From Thermomonas carbonis (GTDB lineage: Bacteria > Pseudomonadota > Gammaproteobacteria > Xanthomonadales > Xanthomonadaceae): a stretch of DNA of 64,000 bases. A program made the translations under genes and the position numbers. The notes under the pieces were generated by a model. That model saw nothing but the letters and a program-made list of their open reading frames with translations, did no database searches and was not told the DNA's origin. The DNA is taken from assembly GCF_014396975.1 (NCBI RefSeq), contig NZ_CP060719.1:124001-188000 (forward strand). The letters are read 5' to 3'. Within the stretch, counting starts at the first letter, position 1; the number at the start of each line of letters is the position of its first letter. This document shows, in pieces, positions 57,094 to 64,000 of the stretch.

Positions 57094-57582
57094 TCACTTG
57101 GCTTCGACGAAGATGTATTTCACGCCAGCCGGTTCGACCGCGGTCCTGACCCGCTCGCCCAGGATCGGGGTGCCGATGAAGATGACCTTGACGCCCTTCA
57201 TGCTGCCCGGCGGCACCGTCTTGAATGCGGTCTCGACCATCTCGGTGGTCTTCTCCTGTGCCGGCGATGCAAACACCAGCATGTTGCCTTCCAGGATGCC
57301 GCGGCCGAGGTCCTGCTCCAGCTTCTCCAGCAGGCGCTCGTACAACCCGCCGAAGCCTTCGCTGTTCTCGCCCGGCAGGAAGTACACGAACGGACTGTTG
57401 TTGATGCCGTCCATGTTGCGGGTGGCCACGTCGTTCACGTAGGCGCGCCATGCGGTTGCGTCTTCGGTCGTCGGTGCGGACAGCGGCGCGGCGACTTCGG
57501 CCTTGGGTGCCTCTTCCTTCTTGCACGCGGCGAACGACAGGGCCAGACAGGCGACGGCGAGCAGGCGGGTGATGGTCTTCAT
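57094..57582 (-). CDS. Lipoprotein of unknown function
   Basis: 162 residues. A lipoprotein signal (LLAVACLALSFAAC, Cys at about 20, followed by KKEEAPK) precedes a domain I do not recognise (about 40-162). It contains NSPFVYFLPGENSEGFGGLYERL (in parts), GILEGNMLVFASPA, and VKVIFIGTPILGERVRTAVE. It sits between coaD and the ferredoxin gene on the same strand. Start at 57582 gives a normal signal peptide. Confidence 0.82.
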   Translation of the reverse strand: MKTITRLLAVACLALSFAACKKEEAPKAEVAAPLSAPTTEDATAWRAYVNDVATRNMDGINNSPFVYFLPGENSEGFGGLYERLLEKLEQDLGRGILEGNMLVFASPAQEKTTEMVETAFKTVPPGSMKGVKVIFIGTPILGERVRTAVEPAGVKYIFVEAK

Positions 57583-57644
57583 GGTGTTTCCCCTGGTACG
57601 GCGAAGTGGTGTTGAGGATGAGACGGAGGTGGTGGCGCGCGGGC

Positions 57645-60027
<2,383 letters not shown>

Positions 60028-60031
<4 letters not shown>

Positions 60032-61317
60032 GCGAACCCGCGCCGCCGCGCCGCATCGGCAAGCGCCTGCTGCGGCTGGCCGCGATCCTCGCCGCCGTCC
60101 TGCTGGTCCTGCTGCTGGTTGCCGGTTGGCTGCTGCAGCCGCAGCGCGCGGGCGGGTTCCTGCTGAAACAGGTCGGCAGCAGCCTGGGCCTGCAGATCAC
60201 CGCCAGCGCCATCGACTATCGCCTGCGCGGCACCCCGCAATTGGTGTTGCACGACGTGGTGGCGCTACGACCGGGCGATGCCAAGGCCTTGCTGCGCACG
60301 GAGCGCGTGTTCGTCTCGCTGCCGTGGCGCACGCTGCGCACGCGCGGCAACGACCTGACCGTGCAACGAGTGGAACTCGACGCGCCGGTGCTCGACCTGC
60401 CCGCGCTGCAACGTTGGTTGCCCACGCGTCCACCCAGCGCGGAAACCCGCATCCCGACGGTAGTTGACGGCCTGCTCATCGTCCGCGGCCGCATCGACAA
60501 CGACGACTGGTGGATCGAAGGGCTGTCCATCGATGTGCCTTCGCTGAATCCGGAACGGCTGTTGCGCGCTCGAGTGCGCGGCCGCTACTCCGCTCCGCCG
60601 ATGTCGATCCCGGCCGATCTCGCGATCGCCATCGCGCATCCCAGGCGGTTGCTGGCCGGTGCGCCGACCGGCGTCGCCGGCATCGGCACACTGACCGTGG
60701 CCAATGCCGACTGGCAGGTACCAGCGCAGGTGTTCCTGTCTGGCCCGCTGCGGCTGGGCAGGGATTCCGCGCTGATGAAACCGGCGCGGCTCGGTATTGA
60801 CGCGCGCTATCGCTCACCGTCCACCGACCTGCCGTTCCGGCTCGGCCTGCACGGACCGATGGCGTTCAACAGCGCGACTTGGCGATTCGTGCCGGTGCAG
60901 GTGTTCCTGGATGGCGATGGCGCGATCCCGGACGCCAGCGCGCGCGGCAGCGTTTCGGTCGGCAAGCGGCTGGTGTTGCACCTGGACGGCCGCATCGCCG
61001 CCTGGCCGGAGACATGGCCCACATTGCCGGCACCGCTGTCGGCTTCCACCTCGCCGATGCCGTTCGCAGTGGACTACAAGGGCAGCATCGACTTCGCCGA
61101 TATCGCCGCGCTCGAATTGCAACGCGAGGCCACCCGCTTCGACGCGCGCTTCCGTTTGCCCAAGGTGCTTGCATGGCTGGACGACATCGCCACCGGCACG
61201 CCATTGCCGCCGCTGCAAGGCTCGCTGTCGACACCGCGCATCGACATCGCGGGTGCGGTGCTGGAAGGCGTCGAGATCGAGCTGGACGATTCCGGCACCC
61301 CGCCGCAGGCCGACTGA
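60028..61317 (+). CDS. AsmA-like inner-membrane-anchored protein
   Basis: 429 residues. One N-terminal helix (AAILAAVLLVLLLVAGWLL) anchors a large periplasmic region rich in beta strands. It has an AsmA/DUF748-like opening (GSSLGLQITASAIDYRL) and repeated LxVxxVELDAPVLDL-type strands. AsmA-like proteins are thought to help carry phospholipids to the outer membrane or shape the envelope; this is an assignment by fold pattern only. The GTG start overlaps ftsY and the stop overlaps mutY by one base. Confidence 0.75.
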
Positions 61318-62378
61318 TGGTGCCCATCGAAACGGAATTCGCGCCACGCCTGCTGGCATGGTTCGATCGCCACGGCCGCCATGACCTGCCCTGGCAGCAT
61401 CCGCGCACGGCCTACCGGGTGTGGCTGAGCGAGATCATGCTGCAGCAGACCCAGGTCTCGGTGGTGATCCCGTATTTCCAGCGATTCATCGATGCCATGC
61501 CCGACCTGCCCTCGCTGGCCCATGCCCCGCAGGACGATGTGCTTGCGCTGTGGTCGGGCCTTGGCTACTACGCCCGCGCACGCAACCTGCATGCGGCAGC
61601 GAAGCGCTGCGTCGAACTGCACGCCAGCGACCTGCCACGCGACCTAGACGCATTGATCGCGCTGCCCGGGATCGGGCGCAGCACCGCAGGCGCGATCCTG
61701 TCGCAGGCCTGGGGCGATGCCGCGCCGATCCTGGATGGCAACGTCAAGCGCGTGCTGTGCAGGCTCTTCGGCATCGAAGGCTGGCCGGGCCTGCCGAAGG
61801 TGGAAAAGCAGCTTTGGGCAATCGCGGAAACCATTCTGCCCAACACACGCCTCGCCGACTACACGCAGGCGCAGATGGACTTCGGCGCGACCCTGTGCAC
61901 ACGGACCGCTCCGGCCTGTGCGATCTGCCCGCTGCAGGATGGCTGCATCGCATTGCGCGAGGGCCGCGTCGCCGAACTGCCCTCGCCCAAGCCCGGCAAG
62001 CCGCTGCCGGAACGTGTCACGCACATGCTGATCATCGAGGACGCACAGCAGCGCGTACTGCTGCAGCGCCGACCGATGACCGGCGTCTGGGCCGCGCTCT
62101 GGTCGCTGCCGGAATACGCCGATCTAGCGGATGCGCGCATATGGTTTGATCGGCATGCGCATGGCGATTTCGATGCCGCACAGGCCGGCGATCCCATCGC
62201 CCACGGTTTCAGTCACTACCGGCTGCACATCCACCCGCATCGCATCACAGGCGTGCGGCCGCCCGATGCGGTCGGCGATAATGACGACCTGCGCTGGGTG
62301 ACGCGCCAGCAACTGGCCGGGATCGGCCTGCCTGCGCCGGTGCGCCGATTGCTGCAAGGCTCGAACGAGAAGGAATGA
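61317..62378 (+). CDS. mutY: Adenine DNA glycosylase MutY
   Basis: 353 residues. It removes adenine mispaired with 8-oxoguanine. The catalytic Glu is in [10 protein letters not shown], the helix-hairpin-helix is [12 protein letters not shown] with the Asp of ILDGNVKRV, and the [4Fe-4S] site is [17 protein letters not shown] (in part: C-x6-C-x2-C-x5-C). The C-terminal NUDT-like domain (about 230-345) reads 8-oxoG. Its stop lies 2 bp before the yggX start, the usual mutY-yggX pair. Confidence 0.96.
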   Translation: MVPIETEFAPRLLAWFDRHGRHDLPWQHPRTAYRVWLSEIMLQQTQVSVVIPYFQRFIDAMPDLPSLAHAPQDDVLALWSGLGYYARARNLHAAAKRCVELHASDLPRDLDALIALPGIGRSTAGAILSQAWGDAAPILDGNVKRVLCRLFGIEGWPGLPKVEKQLWAIAETILPNTRLADYTQAQMDFGATLCTRTAPACAICPLQDGCIALREGRVAELPSPKPGKPLPERVTHMLIIEDAQQRVLLQRRPMTGVWAALWSLPEYADLADARIWFDRHAHGDFDAAQAGDPIAHGFSHYRLHIHPHRITGVRPPDAVGDNDDLRWVTRQQLAGIGLPAPVRRLLQGSNEKE

Positions 62379-62380
62379 CG

Positions 62381-62653
62381 ATGGCGCGCAAGGTTTTCTG
62401 CGAAATGGACCAGGTCGAAGCCGATGGCCTCGATTTCGCCCCATGGCCCGGCGACGCCGGCAAGCGCGTGTTCGCCGGCATCGGCAAACCGGCCTGGCAG
62501 CGTTGGTTGGCCCACCAGACCATGCTGATCAACGAGAACCGGCTCTCGCCGCTCAACCCGCAGCACCGCGCCTTCCTGGAAGGCGAGATGCTGAAGTTCC
62601 TGTTCGGGGGCGGCGCCGAAAAACCGGCGGGTTACGTCCCCGCTGATGCCTGA
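62381..62653 (+). CDS. yggX: Fe(2+)-trafficking protein YggX
   Basis: 90 residues, matching Ygg[21 protein letters not shown] at the start, [20 protein letters not shown] (in parts), and [11 protein letters not shown]. It protects iron-sulfur clusters from oxidants and may handle iron. The ATG at 62381 is preferred over 62375 because GAAGGA lies 6 nt upstream. Conserved next to mutY, whose [4Fe-4S] cluster it may protect. Confidence 0.95.
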   Translation: MARKVFCEMDQVEADGLDFAPWPGDAGKRVFAGIGKPAWQRWLAHQTMLINENRLSPLNPQHRAFLEGEMLKFLFGGGAEKPAGYVPADA

Positions 62654-63051
62654 GCCGTCGCCGCGTCCTGCGCGGCGCGCATCGCCTTGACATCGACCGG
62701 ACGGATCTCCTCGATCCGGCAACTGACCGGCGACCCATCGGTGAGGATGCGGTCGAACTTGGCCATCACGTATGCGCCGGAGGAACTCAGGCGCAACACC
62801 GGCGAACCGCTACCCCAATCCAGGCACGGCCCGGAGACGCGCAGCAACCAGCTCTCGGTGGGCCGCATGCTCAGCACGACGTGCTGGTCGTCGATCCGGT
62901 CCCAGCCCATCGCGTTGTGATTGCGGATCTGCTTGACCGGCTCGCCGGCATGCGCTTCGTAGAGTGCGAGGCGGTCGGTATCGCTGATTCGGTTGGTGGC
63001 GCAGGCGCTCAGGGATGCAACGGCGAGCAAGGACAGCAGCAGGGTCTTCAT
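62632..63051 (-). CDS. Small lipoprotein, DUF6491-like
   Basis: 139 residues. Signal [17 protein letters not shown] with lipobox LSAC at residue 17. The mature part has [30 protein letters not shown] and [18 protein letters not shown] [14 protein letters not shown]; two Cys may form a disulfide. The pattern resembles DUF6491 proteins of Xanthomonadaceae, which I recall only loosely. Its end overlaps the convergent yggX by 22 nt. Confidence 0.78.
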   Translation of the reverse strand: MKTLLLSLLAVASLSACATNRISDTDRLALYEAHAGEPVKQIRNHNAMGWDRIDDQHVVLSMRPTESWLLRVSGPCLDWGSGSPVLRLSSSGAYVMAKFDRILTDGSPVSCRIEEIRPVDVKAMRAAQDAATAQASAGT

Positions 63052-63140
63052 GGCGATGCTCCGGTGGACTGACGCGATCATCCACCCACTGCGCACAACC
63101 TGTGCTTTACCTGCCCGCAACCGTTCAGCGCTTGCTCGGG

Positions 63141-63169
63141 TTGCCGGGAACCGCCGCTGCACGTATCAT
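63141..63169 (+). promoter_or_regulatory. Promoter of tRNA-Phe
   Basis: A -35 TTGCCG (63141-63146), a 17-bp spacer and a -10 TATCAT (63164-63169). The GC-rich stretch CGCGGCTCG right after resembles the discriminator of stringently controlled stable-RNA promoters. The tRNA starts 28 bp beyond the -10, leaving room for a short 5' leader. Confidence 0.7.
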
Positions 63170-63196
63170 GCGCGGCTCGTTCGACCGGCTGCACTG

Positions 63197-63272
63197 GCCG
63201 GGTAGCTCAGTTGGTAGAGCAGGGGATTGAAAATCCCCGTGTCGGGGGTTCGATTCCCTCCCCGGCCACCAT
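63197..63272 (+). tRNA. tRNA-Phe (GAA)
   Basis: 76 nt with encoded CCA. The acceptor stem pairs GGCCGGG with the closing CCCGGCC. The D arm is GCTC-AGTTGGTA-GAGC, the anticodon stem GGGGA/TCCCC holds loop TTGAAAA with anticodon GAA at 63230-63232, and the T arm is GGGGG/TTCGATT/CCCTC (with a wobble). It closely matches E. coli tRNA-Phe outside the stems. Confidence 0.98.
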
Positions 63273-63291
63273 TCCGGAAGACGATGCCGCA

Positions 63292-63315
63292 AACCCCGCC
63301 TCGCGCGGGGTTTTC
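63292..63315 (+). terminator. Rho-independent terminator after tRNA-Phe
   Basis: A 9-bp stem (AAACCCCGC at 63292-63300, GCGGGGTTT at 63306-63314), five-base loop, ending in TTTT. It begins 20 bp beyond the tRNA. Confidence 0.85.
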
Positions 63316-63399
63316 GCTTTCCGGGCCTTGGATGATCCTCGATCTCGCGCCACTCGCAGGCCGGGTGTATGGTCGCCGCCATCTTCCGAGGAAACCCCC

Positions 63400-63588
63400 A
63401 TGGACATCCACGACATCGCCCTGAGGTTGTACGCCGAACTGGTGTCAGCCAACCGCAACGCGCTGGCCGACGATGCCGCTCGGATCAAGCTCGGCCGCGA
63501 GGCCTATCTCTATGCGGATGCCTTCATCGTGGCGAAGGACATCTACATCCGCGAACTGCCGGTGGTCAACGTCGACGCGGGCTACTGA
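63400..63588 (+). CDS. Small protein of unknown function
   Basis: 62 residues, no signal or membrane helix, likely two helices (MDIHDIALRLYAELVSANRN, EAYLYADAFIVAKDIYIREL given in parts). GAGGAAA lies about 7 nt before the ATG, which supports translation. I do not recognise a family. It lies between the tRNA-Phe terminator and a lipoprotein gene. Confidence 0.6.
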   Translation: MDIHDIALRLYAELVSANRNALADDAARIKLGREAYLYADAFIVAKDIYIRELPVVNVDAGY

Positions 63589-63644
63589 CGGGTAAGCCGC
63601 CCCGGATTGCAGCTATCCTCGGACAAACCGCCGAAGGAACCGCC

Positions 63645-64000
63645 ATGAAATCGCGCCACGCTTTGATCGCCCTCGTCGTCCTTGCGCTTGCGGCCTGCGG
63701 CGGCGGGCCGGTGAAGCGCGTCTCGGAACCGGCCGCCGGCATCCAGCAATTGACGGTGCGCGCCGATGGTCACTGGGACGTGGTCGTGCGGCTGGACAAC
63801 TTCAGCAGCGTGCCGATGCGCTTCGCCGACGCCAACCTCGACATCGCCTTCGACAACGGCGCGGCGGCGAAACTGCAGGCGCAACCGGGCATCAGCATCG
63901 GCCCGGAATCGGCCGACGTGTTCACCGCGACCTTGATCCCGCTGCCCGCGGGCCGCGCGCGTCTGGCCAGTGCATTGGCAGATGGTCAGGGGCTTAACTA
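63645..64000 (+). CDS. LEA-type-2-like lipoprotein, partial at the right edge
   Basis: 118 residues seen; the frame is open at the window end. Signal MKSRHALIALVVLALAAC with lipobox LAAC, Cys at residue 18. The mature part (LTVRADGHWDVVVRLDNFSS, then PMRFADANLDIAFDNG) resembles a LEA14/WHy-like beta-sandwich, by pattern only. GAAGGA precedes the ATG by 7 nt. Confidence 0.75.
   Translation, partial: MKSRHALIALVVLALAACGGGPVKRVSEPAAGIQQLTVRADGHWDVVVRLDNFSSVPMRFADANLDIAFDNGAAAKLQAQPGISIGPESADVFTATLIPLPAGRARLASALADGQGLN

Overview
The window is dense, high-GC chromosomal DNA (about two thirds G+C by eye). Gene content and order point to a gammaproteobacterium of the Xanthomonadaceae/Lysobacteraceae (Lysobacter, Luteimonas or Thermomonas-like). 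Supporting signs are a petABC-sspA-sspB operon, a DUF4105 membrane protein, a broken-up miaB-phoH-ybeY-corC cluster, many secreted peptidases and peptide transporters, a TonB-dependent receptor, and REP-like palindromes between genes. The genus is inference. I see no prophage, CRISPR array, insertion sequence or rRNA operon. There is one tRNA gene (Phe, GAA).

Layout. 0-3.7 kb: Trm112-like protein, nadC, an FHA membrane protein, a DUF3301 protein, sspB and sspA. 3.8-6.4 kb: cytochrome bc1 complex. 6.5-18.4 kb: a lytic transglycosylase, then miaB, an amidohydrolase, phoH, an unknown secreted protein, ybeY, a TPR protein, corC, a DUF4105 protein and corA. 18.4-27.9 kb: a DUF819 permease and a peptide-use block (S9 peptidase, OPT transporter, POT transporter, M13 peptidase). 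28-31.4 kb: rhomboid protease, alkyltransferase-like protein, and the DUF47-pit phosphate transporter operon. 31.5-38.4 kb: CBS/CorC-like membrane protein, ExoD, a GGDEF-EAL protein paired with a PhnD-like binding protein, trmJ and suhB. 38.5-44.2 kb: secF-secD-yajC-tgt-queA. 44.3-46.3 kb: an Lrp/AsnC regulator divergent from a class III aminotransferase. 46.4-52.1 kb: a phosphorus-scavenging locus (secreted pyrophosphatase, metallophosphoesterase, phytase-like lipoprotein, and a divergent TonB-dependent receptor). 52.2-56.7 kb: upp, MAPEG protein, MBL-fold hydrolase, Sel1-like protein and ggt. 56.7-64 kb: ferredoxin, a lipoprotein, coaD (frameshifted as given), rsmD, ftsY, an AsmA-like protein, mutY, yggX, tRNA-Phe and a partial lipoprotein.

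The most interesting signal is phosphate control. The divergent promoter between the phytase-like lipoprotein and the TonB receptor carries four 7-bp Pho-box-like units at an exact 11-bp period, with a -10-like hexamer 10 bp beyond the last. A weaker but identically spaced box faces the other way. A separate 7-4-7 Pho-like box overlaps the apparent -10 of the DUF47-pit operon, which fits repression. Together they suggest a PhoB-type switch from low-affinity Pi uptake to outer-membrane import and periplasmic hydrolysis of an organic or condensed phosphate.

Other points worth a second look are the one-base frameshift in the essential gene coaD, a perfect 60-nt palindrome between the aminotransferase and the pyrophosphatase, a ~200-bp nested inverted-repeat element between queA and tgt, and the sensor-like pairing of a PhnD-type protein with a GGDEF-EAL enzyme. 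The rest is mostly conserved housekeeping. Long ORFs antisense to real genes are high-GC artefacts and were left out.
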